Shown: positions 50,759 to 63,327 of the stretch, in pieces
How the letters are laid out: the number at the start of each line of letters is the position of its first letter
Numbering within the stretch: the first letter of the stretch is position 1
Assembly (NCBI GenBank): GCA_034336665.1
Contig: JAPFBE010000002.1
Coordinates: 79,676,905 to 79,740,904, forward strand
Origin: Luscinia megarhynchos
Taxonomy: Eukaryota; Chordata; Aves; Passeriformes; Turdidae
DNA: 64,000 nucleotides
Direction of reading: 5' to 3'
Translations under genes and position numbers: made by a program
Notes under the pieces: model-generated
Database searches by the model: none
What the model was told of the DNA's origin: nothing
Seen by the model: only the letters and a program-made list of their open reading frames with translations

Positions 50759-50808
50759 GGATAAATTAGTGATAAATTAGGTAAATTAGGATTAATTGGA
50801 TAAATTGT
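50759..50808 (+). repeat. Cluster of five TAAATTAG-like units
   Basis: Five near-repeats with 9-11 bp spacing run in line: GATAAATTAGT, GATAAATTAG, GTAAATTAG, GATTAATTG, GATAAATTG. Each contains an AATTA or TAATT core, the typical homeodomain core. It may be a decayed minisatellite or a binding-site cluster. The sequence alone does not decide. Confidence 0.6.
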
Positions 50809-52284
50809 GATCCTGTACCTGAATGAGCAACACTGTGGCTTCCAACAATTTGTGCTGGGAGAAAGGGAAGTATTGCAAAGTTGACTTCCCTCCAATCCCA
50901 CACTCCTTTCACTGGGAAGGAGTTACATTTGAAGTCCAGTGATCCAGCACACCCTCCAAATGATCTGTCACTGGCTTTACAAATTTTCTTCCACATCTGA
51001 TACTTGACACCAGAAGATGACAAAGAACTCTGATGGGTCATCCTGTTCTCTGAGCTACAACTCACTGATCACCTAATTTGGAAAATCTTCAGTGGAGAAG
51101 TAGTGAAAGGCATGCTCTTGTTCTGACTGATGTGCCTCCTGCAGCAGCAGAGAAACAGTTATGCTGGGATGCAGCAAGTGTGCCAATCTACAGCTCCTGG
51201 TTGTTCCTCCTGAATGTCTTAGTTCTGAGTACTAATTTTCTCTCACTTTTTTATTGACACCATCCCACCAAGATGTCACTGTGTGGCATTGACTCTTTAT
51301 TGTCCTCCCTTTGGCCTTGGCCACACTATTCTTTCTCTTGGGAAATTCTGGTGAATTAGTTGGAAATAGGCTCTCATACCACTAGCCAGAGCTTCTTGGG
51401 CACCTTCTGGGAATGGCTGGCATTGTTCAAAGTACTCTTCTTGCTGTCCCAGCTTCTGTGTCTTTGACCCCTAGGTCCTCTGCTCCTTTAATCTCTTAAT
51501 GCCATTATGCATTCTTAGAATAACTTGGTGGTTTCCCTGCTCTCTTTTTCTCTAACTGCTCCCTTATAAAGGCTAGCTTGCATTTTGTTAGCAACATTGC
51601 AACGTTTATCTGTAAGAGGAAAGACCAGAAGAAACACCATAAGCAAATATTTAGATAAGAGTGAGAGCAGAACAAACATAGGACACCTTCCCTCTTATAC
51701 TCTTCTCATTTACATCACTTTTTCAGCTCAGGGGACCTTCCTAATTTGTTTTTATTTCAGTATTTAGAAACACACAGCTGGTCTTGCTACCTTTCACATA
51801 TTTTTCAAGTCTTCCCTTGCACATAAAAAGACTTCTTGCATCCACAACATCCCAGCAAGAAGCTTCATGGATCTTCATGTAGTTTTTGTGTAAACAATCA
51901 GGTCCTATTGCTTGCTGTGAATCTGGCTCCCATTAACCCTATTTTTAGCCCTAGCATGTAAAGAGACAGCAAACAGTTAAAACTTTTTCCTTGTGATGAT
52001 TTGGTAAACCTTACTTATATTTTTCACAAAAGTTGTTATTTCTTCATAAGGAAGTTTCAACAAAGTTAGTTGCTCCTTTCATGGGAGTTTTCTGCACCTT
52101 TGATTATACTTGTTGCCTTCCCCTTACCCTCTGCAGTCCTCATAACTCCTGACATAAATGTTTATGTTTTCTTAACTACCATAAAATGCTGAACAGATGA
52201 TTACATGGAACTGTCAATCATAATACCAAAATCTAGTTGCTCCTAAAAGCAATGGTCAACCTAGAACCCTTGTATTAGTTAGAA
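50809..52284. other. Non-coding stretch
   Basis: No gene was recognised. The right part, from about 51780, might be the decayed 3' continuation of the old LINE relic that follows, but I cannot align it. Confidence 0.5.
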
Positions 52285-52620
52285 TTGCTTTCTTCTACAT
52301 GCAAATCACATCACACTTATGCATACTGAATTTCATCTGGCCTTTTATTGCCCGGGTCCTTTGGGCTTTTTGTATTTTTGCAGCTCACCAGGCTGTGCTC
52401 ATCCTAAATACTTTGCATAACTGCATCATCAGCAGCCCTTGTCCCTTTGTTGTTGAATCCTTTTTCCCAATCATGCATGAACAAGTTGAATAGCACAGAT
52501 CTCTCCACTGATGACATCACTCTGTCACAAGTGATGGCCATTTATTAATCCCTTCCATCTCCCGTGTCCTGGCAAATTATCCATTCCAGGACCTTTCCAT
52601 TTATGCAAATGATCACAAAG
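52285..52620 (-). repeat. Ancient LINE reverse-transcriptase relic (CR1/L3-like), inverted
   Basis: On the minus strand the frame around 52520-52400 reads VLFNLFMHDWEKGF and then AADDA, matching the LLFNLFINDLEKG ... FADD core of CR1/L3-like RTs. The catalytic Asp-Asp pair is still present at about 52423-52436. The flanks also match, with the plus-strand text ACTGAATTTCATCTGGCC..TTATTGCCC and GGCCATTTATT..CCTTCC..TGTCCTGGC corresponding to the same element. An in-frame stop follows the AADD box. Divergence is much greater than in the other CR1 copies here, so it is an old insertion, probably predating modern birds. Confidence 0.75.
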
Positions 52621-52689
52621 TAGAGACAAGGGTTGGTGGAGTTAATTGAAAAAATATGCAACTCTTGCAGAAAACTATATGAGGAAGAG

Positions 52690-53300
52690 CAGTCTTGGTG
52701 TGCTCTCAGTCCAGAAAGTTGACTGTATCCTGAGCTGCATCAGATGAAGGGTGACCAGAAGGTGTGGGAGGTGATTCTTCCCCTCTACTCCACTCTGATG
52801 AGACCCCAGCTGGACTTCTGGGTCCTGCTCTGGGGTCCCCAGCACAGGAAGAACATGGACCTGTTGGACTGAATCCAGAGGAGGGCCAAAAATTTTTTTT
52901 TGAAAGGTGGAGAGTCATGGTTGTTCAGCCTGGAGAAGAGAAGGCTCCAGGGAGACCTTATTGCAGCCCTACAATAATTGCCCCCCTTAAAGGAGGCTTA
53001 TTTGAAAGATAGGGATAGACTTTTTAGTAAGGCCTGTAGCATTAGAACAAGGGCAATGTCTTCAGCTGTAAGAGGGTGGATTCAGATTAGACATAAGGTA
53101 GAATTCTTTTATAATGAGGGTGGCTTTACACTGGTTGCCTGGAGAAGTTGTGCATGCCCCATGCCTGGAAACATTCAAGGTCAGATTGAACAGAGCTCTG
53201 AGCACCCTGATCTAGTTGAACATGTCCCAGGTCATCGCAGGGGGTTTGTACTAGAGAACTTCTAAAGATCCCTTCTAAACCAATCTATTATTTTACAAGA
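52690..53300 (+). repeat. CR1 LINE 3' fragment
   Basis: The copy matches from the 'CAGTCCAGAAAG..TGACTGTATCCTGAGCTGCATC' block through 'GAGACCCC..CTGGACTTCTGGGTCCTG', 'GTTCAGCCTGGAGAAGAGAAGG', 'GGTGGATTCAGATTAGACATAAGG' and the 3' end 'AAAGATCCCTTCTAAACC'. An internal deletion near 52890-52905 removes sequence usually found between the 'GAGGGCCA' and 'GTTGTTCAGCC' blocks, replaced by a T run. It is in the same orientation and of the same subfamily type as the copy at 59.3 kb. Confidence 0.88.
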
Positions 53301-56300
53301 AAGAAATGGCTTTGAAAATTGCTGTTTGTCTTCTTTCACTTGACTATTTGAACACACAAACCAAAAGCACCTTCCATTTTCTCAATGTTTGTATCAAAGC
53401 CAGTTCAAATGGGAATAAAATGTTATAGCTTTGAGGATGTGGAGAGAAATTGAGTGCAACAGAGGACAAACTCTTTTCTATGAAGACTGCCTTAATCAAC
53501 ATTTACTTGAAAAAAAAAAGGAAAATAAACAAGTAGACCCGTGCACATTAAAGAAACAAGTACTTCTCGAAAGGTTCTTCCAATATCAAAATCTCTCCTC
53601 ACAAGAGACATATGGAGACATTCATTTCCAAGACTGACACTGATACACAATGAGCAGCTAATACACAATAAAATGTGAAAAGACACATTTACCAGAAACT
53701 GACATCAAGGACTATGTTTTTAAACTATAGTCCATAGAACCTGAAATTCAAGCAGGAATTCAAGTTGTTCATAAGTGGTTCTAGGACTACAGAAAAGCTC
53801 TCCTTGACTTCTATCACTGCTATAGAAACAAACTTGAATGAGTTTGAGGCAGTCCAAATATAACAACTATGAGTACAGCAAACCCATTTCAAGCTGCTTT
53901 AGAACCATGAAACAAAATGAGTTTTTTTAAAAAAAAATCTAAAAAATATCCAAAAATAATAGGTGGAAAGACAGGTGTTTGAAATATTTGTGGCATGGTG
54001 AGTTACACACTTTTGCAGAGGTAAAATGATGCCCTTTGACTGACAGGTTCTATACAGTCAAGCCTATTGCAATTATGTGTCCAGAGTTACGTGAGTATTT
54101 AAATACACTCATGCTTCCTTTCTTTTCTGAATGAGAGGTAGGGGATAATTCTGCTGTGTTTTTCTCAGATCTTCAAAACAGTCTGACAAGGCTGTTGGAG
54201 TTGTGGCTGAGACATCCTTCATTTTTCACTGGGATAAGGAGCTGTGATACCTGTTACAGAGAGCTGCAATTCACACTGCAAGTCAAAGATTAAAGACATG
54301 CAGCCAGGCTTAGGCCAATAAATCCATACTCTCATGAGTTGTTATAAGTCTGTAATCTAGTAGCTCCTCACCTAAGCTTAGTGTACTCACAGATTTACTA
54401 AATATCAGCCCACTCTCTGTTAGCAACCAATATCTGAACGTGAGAATAAAATAAGTAGTTATTGTTCAAAATCTCCCCAGCCCAAAGTTAAAGAAACTCA
54501 AGACACAGAAGTTCAATTTAAGATTCAGAGATTTGCACTCATAGGTATCTCCAAAAAAGTAACCATTTCCCAGGTTTGATGTCTACATTCATTTCTTTGT
54601 ATGCAATCTAAATTTGTTACATGCCAGACATTTTGTAGAATGTGCTTACAAGCAATTATTTATATATTTAGTGGGAGTATATTACTGCCAAAGGGTTGTG
54701 AGCTTCCAGGCAGTAGTATTACAAAGGTTTTGTGTCTGCCTTGAGAAGGAGAGCACAATCTCAAAAGATTCACCTATCACCAGGACAAACAAGAGGAAAG
54801 GAGTTTGATATTTCCCAGTGTCTCTGCCTGAAATCATCAGGAACATTTATATCTGAGCCCCAAACTAAAAGCATCAAGAAGGAGGGCAGTAAAGAAAACA
54901 GGATTCAGAAGATGGTGGGGCTTCCTAGGAAGGCATGGCCCCATCCTGGTGGACAGGACAGCAGGCAAGGCTGACATCTCAAATTTAGGGTAACCCAAAT
55001 GGTACACAGATGTTGCTCTCAACACTAAAGGCTCTCAGCAATCTACCTGGCAGCAGGCCAAAATCTCAGGAACTAGATAAGAAATGATAAGTAAAGAGTA
55101 TTAAGTACAAGTAAATCACATTGTTTTCTGCACCTCTGAGCTTTGTTTCCAATCTAAAGTCTAGCTAGCATGTGTCATCTTTGCTATACTATTGAGCTTG
55201 TCTAGTGCTCAAAGCAAGGTGAATGACAGAAATGCATCTCCCAGAAGGCAGTGGACCCAAAATTGTGGATACAGACTCCCTAGCCCATACCCAGAGATTC
55301 TGAGGATGGAGGTTGTACTGAGCCTGCTTTCTGCCAGGTTGCACTGCCAAAAGCCACGCTGTGGGAAGGCAGAAACCCGTGATTGCTGTACATGGAAGAG
55401 ATGTTGAGGGATGCTCCATGACTCAGGGATATCTCTAACTGCAGATTAACACAAAACCCAAGAGTTGCCCCTAATCAACAAAACTGGAAAGTCCTTTGGT
55501 ATTGTTGATCACAGAGATTGCAAGGCAGTCAGGAAAAGCCCCCCCAGAGGTGCTTCTAGAAAACAATATTGAGAAAAAATAAATAAATAAACTGGTGCTC
55601 AGCCAAGAAAAATAATTTCTCTACATCACAGAAACCTAATTCAAAACATGCCATGAAAGAAATTCTGTCTAAAAGGCAAGTAAATATTACGTTATGTATT
55701 AGAACAGTGTTATTATAGACTAAATAGCAAAGCTGATGTTTGAAAATTGAAAGAAGAAATAACCCCCTCCAATTTGTTTGCTTTTAAAATCAGAGATAGA
55801 TTTGATAGAATCTGATGGTATCAAAGAACTGTTCAACAATAGAAAATATTTTCTTATCTAGCTGCAAAGATCCACATCTTAAAACAGAATTTGAATATTC
55901 TAGGCATGCACATGCTAATGAACAGATATGCAGTCTCAGAAAGTTGAGATACAGTTTTCCAATTTAATCTTGCTGACTTGGAACGGCTCAGAGAAGGAAA
56001 AGGTTTTCTTTCATAACCATTACTTTGTATTTGCACAGAATAAACAGGTGCAATATTGACAGGACAAACTAGAAAGCAGGTGTTTTAATTAAAACATCCA
56101 TAGGAAGGATCATTTGCAATGTCTCAACAACCACAATTAACTGTTCTCTGTGTCTCAGTCTTGATGGAGCTCATTTAGAAGGCATCAGAACATTTAGAAA
56201 ATTATGTGAGTCAACTGTTTTATATCTCCTACCTTGTAGGGTTACTGCAGAATATTCATTCTGCCTCCAACATAGCTTAAGTCAACATTAGGAAGTCTGC

Positions 56301-59294
56301 TGCACTGCAGCCATAGAGTTAATTGTCATCATTTGCATTCAGGAGTTATTCATTATGCAAAGATCTGAACATTAAGCAGACCTCCCTGTGGTAGGTAGGT
56401 AGTGCAGAGTTTTGTGGAGGCTCCCTACACATAGAGGAAAATCACCCTTAAGGTGTGGGCCTATGGAGGCATTCTACACCCATGTCCAGGATGCAGTCCA
56501 CAAACCAGCCTGTGGGTCTGGAAGGTCCCTCAATGCTGGTTCTGTGTTGGGCTCTTTAGGATTTCACCAAGGCTGCAGCAAAAGGGGGAGGGAATGGTCT
56601 GGTTCTCAGGACCCCACAGAAAAACTGTGGCTCCTCCTTACACTCCAAGCATGGCTAATGGTGTGGTGTGGACATGGACTTCTGCCTGCCAGGAAACACA
56701 AGCAACAAAGGTATTTTAGAAAGACCTACAATAAAAGGAAAAATTATCATTATGCTAATGCTTTGTTACAGAAAATGAGAGTTTTTCCAACTGTGCTTTT
56801 GCTCAAAGTATTCACTGTTTCAGTTGGTCCCAATTAAACTTGCAGTAAACAGGATTCCATGCCACAAAACCATCATCACAAATACAATTCTAGTACAGAC
56901 AAATTACCATAGTAACACTTTCTGAACATCACACTTGTATTAAATAGCTAATTCTGACAACAATCTGTGCCAGCAAAACAGTCATGGAAAGAGAGCCTGT
57001 AAGATTTAAAAACTATCCCTGATGAGAATTGAGACTATGAATTCAGATTGATGAATTGGGACACTTTGCCTTGAGATGCTGTGGTGGTTCATCCATGAAT
57101 TCTCCTGCTATGCCATCTCTTAGGGATGGCATACTCTCATCTCTGATGCAAGGAAAGGTCAGCTCTCAGTGAAGCAGCACATGAACTCCAGTTGTTTACA
57201 AAATGATGTGCAATTAATATGATGTCAATATACTGACATTCAAATTTTTATTTTACTGGATGTGTCAGGGTAGCACTGGTAGCAGTCCAGCAACTATGAC
57301 CCAGGCTGGAGATTCATGCAGCTGGTATGGGTAGCTGGAGAGAGCACCATCATAGCTGCCCCAAAGGCAGTCACACTTACTGCAAAACAAACTCTGTAAA
57401 CCAAGCTTTCATAGCTGACCCTACTGCTCATCAGGTGGGAATAAATACCAGGAAAAGTTATCATCTGCCAGCTTAGTGATTCTGGTGGGATGAGGGGTAT
57501 AGGTGCTTGGGAGGTTACTCCTGTAAGGTGACCATCAGGGTTTCAACTTTCCCCACACTTCCAGAAGGAGGCCAAATGGGAACAGAAACCTCATGATCTC
57601 CAAGCCATGCTCTGCAGCCCTTTTTGTGAATTAAAGCTTTTAACAATCAGGTAGTATGCTACAGCCAATTAAAATATGAAATTTTTGACATAGTTATCAC
57701 CTGCACTTCCCAATGGCTTCAGCTGTCATTTAGGGAGATAAATATTCTTCCTACAAGAAAAGATATTACAACTAAGTTAAAATGTTTGGACATAGTACCT
57801 TGTTCTTAAAAAAATAAACTGCACCATATTTTTTCTATGGAAAAAGCAGTAACATTCAGCTCTGAACCTTTTTATGCAGAATATTTGATTTTTTCACAAA
57901 AAAAATTCAAGCTCTCTGTGGGGTAGCTTCTCTGGATTTTATAACCAGATCTGATTATTTTATGCCTGCCTTTTCTGAAAATGTAGTATATTCTTCAAAG
58001 ACTTTTTTTTCCCATAAGTATTTCTGTCGCACTTTCTATGATTTTCCTTTTGAGTGCTTTTTACTATCAAGTTCTCAGCACCATGATGTTCATCTTGTTC
58101 TCATTCCAGTGCTGAGGCCCTTGTCAGAAACTTCCATAAAAGACTTTTATGTAGCTCAAACATTTGTTACCCTCTAAATCCCACTTTTCTGCTTTTTTTT
58201 TCAAGCCAGTGCTGCCTCATTATCCCTTTCAGCTGTAAAATTTGCAAGGATCCCCCTCCTGTTAGAACAGTGCCTCCTGGATTATTCCATCCTCCTAAAT
58301 CAAACGGTGTGATTTCCCTCATGTTTTTCCATCACGGATATTTGTTAACAACCACCAGGGTGTGAAGTGACACATGAACCAGAAACAAGCACAGTCTCAG
58401 TGTAAGGCTGTAATCTTATAGACATGTCAATATTTATCATTTGGTAATGAGCTTGTGTTTTGAATTAAATGGGACCATTCATATACATAAAGTTGCTTCC
58501 CCATTCAAGAGTTTGCAAGATTCTAACCTAAATAAAGGAACTAAATATTCAGATTATTTGCAGCAGGATCACAACACGACCATTTGCTGAAGACAACTCT
58601 TTCTCCTTCCATGTTTCTTCTGTCCCAACTGCTAGCATCTCATTACACATACTCTGAACTCCTTTCTCCCTCAGCAGGTTGGCTTACAAGTTCTGTGGGA
58701 CTTCTGTCAGTTATTCAGGTGCATATTTAGGGCATAGGGAAACATTATCAGCAGCTTGGAGGACCTTCCCTTTTTTGTCCTCCAATGCACTTGAGAACTT
58801 TCTGAACACTGTATAAATACTGACAAAGAGACAAGAGCAGGTCTCAGACTATACAAGCTCCATATATTTTCAAACCTTATATGCATAAGCTCAGTATATG
58901 CCAAAGTAATACACATTAAGGATATGAATAAGTGATATCTTTTGAATGTATCTGTTTTTAAATTTTGTCTGTTTCTCTGAGATTTTCCACCCAAAAATGC
59001 TGCTCAGGAAGATGAAATAAGATCTTATTTATTTCCCATTAGTATTGGAGAAATTTAATTTCAAATTGCAGATCTGTGGGATACACCAGCAAGCACTTAC
59101 ATGAACAAGCTGCACCTTATGATGTAAACTTCCTTAGCCTTTAGATGCTTACTTTGCTTCATCTGCATATCCGACACTATTAGGAGACACTTTTTTGTTT
59201 AAGCATTGTGCTTTAATGACAATGTCCAGATAGCAAGCACAGGCAATGTAAACTGATTGCTAACACCATTCAGTGAATGATCAACCACCCGCAG
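53301..59294. other. Long non-coding stretch
   Basis: No gene was recognised. A 141-codon frame at 56412-56837 shows no domain. A 9-bp inverted repeat (TATGCCATC / GATGGCATA) with a 7-nt loop lies at 57109-57133. Short A-rich runs occur near 53506 and 55573. Confidence 0.55.
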
Positions 59295-59700
59295 AAAAAA
59301 TCTTCTATGAGGACAGGTTGAGAGGGCTGGGGTTGTTCATCCCATTGAAGACAAAACCCAGGGAAAAATTCATTGAGGCCTTCAATGCTTGAAGAGGGCT
59401 TACAGGAGAGCTGGGGACAAGCTTTTTAAGGGGACTGGTAGCAATAGCACAAAGGCTAATGGCATTAATATAAAAGAGGTTAGATTCAGACTAGATACAT
59501 AGAAGAAATTTTTTACACAAAGGGTGGTGAGACACTGGCACAGGTTGCCTGGGGAGATGGTAGATGCCCCATCCCTGGCAATATTCAAGGTAATTGATCT
59601 AGTTGAAGATATTCCTACTAATTGCAGGGGCTTGGACTACATTACCTTTAGAGGTTCCTCCTAATCAAAACCATTTTATGCTTCTATTCTATGAAAATGA
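59295..59700 (+). repeat. CR1 LINE 3' fragment
   Basis: It aligns to the CR1 tail from 'CTATGAGGACAGGTTGAGAGGGCTGGGGTTGTTCA' through 'GGTTAGATTCAGACTAGATACATAG', 'TTTTTTACACAAAGGGTGGTGAGACACTGG' and 'GATGCCCCATCCCTGGCAATATTCAAGG' to the end near CTTCTATTCTATGA. A short deletion follows 'TTCAAGG'. Only the 3' untranslated and extreme C-terminal part is left. Confidence 0.87.
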
Positions 59701-62700
59701 GAGTGAGAAACAGAGAGTATTGTGTTCATGTGCATGGGTGTGTATGTGTAGTTCAGAACTTCAAATAAATAATAGGATTCAAAAGGTAAATCATTAAATA
59801 AAATATCTTCAAGTGCACAATTATTTAAAAAAATGTAGACTAAGCATTCTTTCACTGAGAGAAGAGCTCAGTACAAGGATCTTTTAAAGCACCCTTGACA
59901 CAGCTGTCCTTGTCACAGTGTTTCTTTTATCCTGAACTTCCCTGCATATACAGCAAAACATCTGCTTATGGATGTTTCATCATTGATGACACCTATAACT
60001 ATTGGCAATTACTCTTTTTCCAGTCCATAACTGTTTGGCATTTATTTTAAAGGTGGCAACCTTAGAAAAGACAAAAAATTACTGATCTTTTGAGCAGGCT
60101 CCAAATGTCACATCGTGAAAGATGTTGTTTTATCATCAACATATGGCATCTGTCTGGGCTCCTTAAGGAAGTCTGTAGCTGGAAAATAAATGTTCTCTAA
60201 GCAGGATCTTTGCAACTCCAGCTTTTGGGCAGCTTTGACTGAAACACCATTCTGAACATTATTTACCTTCAACTTAATTGGATCCCCAGGAATTTACACA
60301 TAGTTTAAAGTTTCAGAATAAATTCCTCAACCAACTCCTCATTAAATTTACTTGAAGGGTTCTTTTATGATTAAAACAAGCTGGTTCCCAGAAGACTGTA
60401 TCTGCACAAATGTACACATTAGTCTTTAAGACTCCCCACATCCTGATACTGTGGTTGTTTGTGCTTTTTAATGAAGAGTGAACTCCACAATGTATTTGCT
60501 GTACCAGGAATTAGGTACTTTCAGTATGCTAGCAGATAAGGAATTTATTTGAGCCTTTATTAGGACCATTTTAATTTTAATTCTATTTTGTCAAAAAACA
60601 ATTTTTTCCTGAAGAAATTATAGTTTTTGTTGTTAATGAAACAGGGGCAAAAGAGTAGCTGAACTGTGTGGTGCTGGATGCTATGGCAACTAAAGCAGGT
60701 ATGAAAAATGCTTTCAAAGAGAGTATTTAAGTTAGAAAAATTATAATAATAGAAAGCTAATTAGAAATTTAAGTAGACACCTTTGACTTCAGAAGTGAAG
60801 GGCTCTGGAATGCTAGCAGCTGATATTGCTACAGTTTATGTGAAAGTGCTTTCGATTTATTATTGGTTGGTTCACTGCAACTCAAGGTATACAAACTTAA
60901 ATTCATGCAACTTTTTTGACAGTTTCTTCCAGGGTAAATTCAGACTTCTGTAGCAAAAATGTCTGCCAGGAAAAGAGTCTGTGGCAATGGAAAGAAGGAA
61001 CCAGCCAGCCACAGCCACACCACTCTCGGTGAGCCAACAAATGAATAAAGCTGGCACTGCTTCCAGGGAAGAGCAAGAATGGGCAAGAATGTCAAGAAAT
61101 GGTGACTTAAAAGTGTTCATCTAGTAAATGTAGCCTCGAAATTTTCTAACTTTAAAAATACATCTCTAACTCTGTAAAGTCAAATTTTGTGAAGCAACAT
61201 AGCTCATTCACTTTCTGTGTCTTCTCCAAGCACAAATAAAACTTGTTTAACTTCCCAGTTAAACTCAGGAACTAGGCCTCAGCCCCCTTTATATGACATG
61301 GCCTCTTTTTTTTCAGAAACATTTGCTTGCTTCTGGAGAAACATATAACACCTCTATACCTCCTATGATGCATATGCATTAGCATTCTTGGATTCATTTG
61401 GTCCTTGATTTTCAACACATATTGGGGAGCTATCCTGCCACTGATGTCCAGTCCAGGCTTCCTCCAAACAATACAAATATTTCATCTCCTCTACAGAATA
61501 AGGGTATATGAGTCAGCATTATTATCACAGATTTTCCATATTCCTGTGAAAGAGAAATATTAATTTCTGTTTTAAAGAACAAAAAACAAAAGACAAGGAA
61601 AAAGAAACTTTTTATTGGTTTATGTCAGAAACTCACAACATGACTTCCTAGGGCATAAATGACACATCTACAGGTTCACTGTGCTTTGGACCTGTGTGTC
61701 CATCAAAGCCTCACACACAGAGTGTGGCATGGAGACAGCAGCTCCTCTTTGCAGAGACAGTGTCACCAGCACACACACACAAACACATTTCTAGATTTCT
61801 TGGGGTTTTTTTGCACGATTACTTACTCCATTCTCATTGCAGTTCAAGGCATAGCAATTTGCACAATCAGACTGCATTTGAGAAGCTGAAGATTGGCTAC
61901 AGATTATGAAAGTGCCCAGAAACAAAAAGGTTAATCAGGGACATATCTGAGAAACAGCTCCACTTCCAGTTCATGTTGAATGATAGGGACTGGGATGCTA
62001 CTTTTAACAGAAACCTTAGAAAATGCAAGAAATCCTGCTCATCCAGACTCCTTTCCTGAACTGCCAGGATACTGGATGCAATGCCATGGGAATGCAGGAA
62101 GTCAGCCAGGGTGCAAAGCTGTCTCTGAGATGAAAAGTTTCCCTGGAACCTGTTATGAGGGGAAGCCTGTAGTCCATAGATGTAGACAACCCACATAAAA
62201 GTGAAGCTGATTGCTATGCTCTAGCATAAGCATCTACAGTGGATTGGGAGGAATCGATCAGCAACTCATGGAATGTCTTTTTACCTTTGCTATAAGGCTC
62301 TAAGACTACTCTTATTACTTCTAGGTTACAGTGAGTTGGTTCACAGTGTAATTTTATAGTAATCACATCCCATAACATGCAGAAGCACAACCCAGAGTAG
62401 ATCAGCCTTACAAAGACGTTTGCTGTGCTGGCTGAAATGTTTGCTTGTTCACATCAAAGTCACAAGGAACTGTTCTACAGTAAACATTCAACAACAACAA
62501 ATCACTAGAGTGTTTTTGCAAAGTCCATGTAACTGCATCAAATTTGGCCTAATATAAAAGACCATGGAACAGAGACCGGTTTCTACATGCATCACAAGCC
62601 CCCATAAATCAGATGTTGACCTTTTGCTTTCACAACTTCTGAGACTATTTTTTTTAAATAGCCTCAGCAGCTAGTTTCTTTCTGAATAAAATAAATGTTG

Positions 62701-63128
62701 TTTTAATTCTGCTCCTCAGGGCTGCACACTGTGAAGCTGGTAGCAGCTAGTTCACGTGACAGTGAATGAAGCTGAATAATTAAAACGGCCTTCCCAGTAA
62801 GAAAATGTAGGTGACAGATGAAAAAGCAACTCTTGATCATGTCCTGCACAGAAAGTACATAAGAGTTCAGAAAATTGATCCTGTTTTCTTAAAATTCTTC
62901 TTATTCTTTTAGTCGCAAATGGCTTTAAACCAGCCTTACAATTTGTGTTTGCAGAGGCTCAGGCACATGGAATGAAGGCCAGCTGAGAACCTTTGCTTTT
63001 CTGTTGCCTCATGCCTGTTTTACCACTGCAGCTGCACAGAGCAAGTCTGTCTCATGGTGCTGAAAAAATGCTGCTTGATAGTTTTGGTTTGCTTGGATAC
63101 TGTCCTGATGATCTGACTTCTTTTACAG
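59701..63128. other. Non-coding stretch (possible intron)
   Basis: No repeat was recognised. If the exon at 63129 is real, this would be its upstream intron. The last 25 bp contain a plausible branch point (CTGAC) and the pyrimidine tract TTCTTTTACAG. Confidence 0.5.
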
Positions 63129-63327
63129 TTCAGGCTGAAGCAGAAGACCCTGAGTATATTGCACTGGCCCCCAGAAGAACAGCAGAGCATGTATGGGCTG
63201 ACAGACCTCTACTCAGATACATGCTTCCAGCCAGATTAAATGAGAGCCTAAACAAAACCAGAAATATGCATAGAAGGTCAGGCCCAGGACGGCAGACATT
63301 GCCAGTGATGGTTAGGGAGACAATTAG
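63129..63327 (+). CDS. Candidate internal protein-coding exon, gene unknown
   Basis: This is the best coding candidate in the window. It is preceded by CTGACTTCTTTTACAG (branch-point-like base plus pyrimidine tract and AG, ending 63128) and followed by GTAAAT, a fair donor, from 63328. The exon is 199 bp: two bases complete a split codon, then 65 sense codons, then two bases of a further split codon (entry phase 1, exit phase 2). The frame closes at TAA only inside the donor, as expected for an exon end. The encoded segment starts acidic (QAEAEDPEYIALAP), has a central block VWADRPLLRYMLPARLNESL and ends basic (RNMHRRSGPGRQTLP). It has 11 Arg/Lys against 8 Asp/Glu, no transmembrane stretch, and NES and NKT sequons that matter only if secreted. 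Base composition is GC-richer than its flanks. I do not recognise the family. A chance open frame is the alternative. Confidence 0.42.

Noticed and set aside
56412..56837. 141-codon plus-strand frame
   Set aside because: No domain, no splice or promoter support, and composition like the surrounding non-coding DNA.
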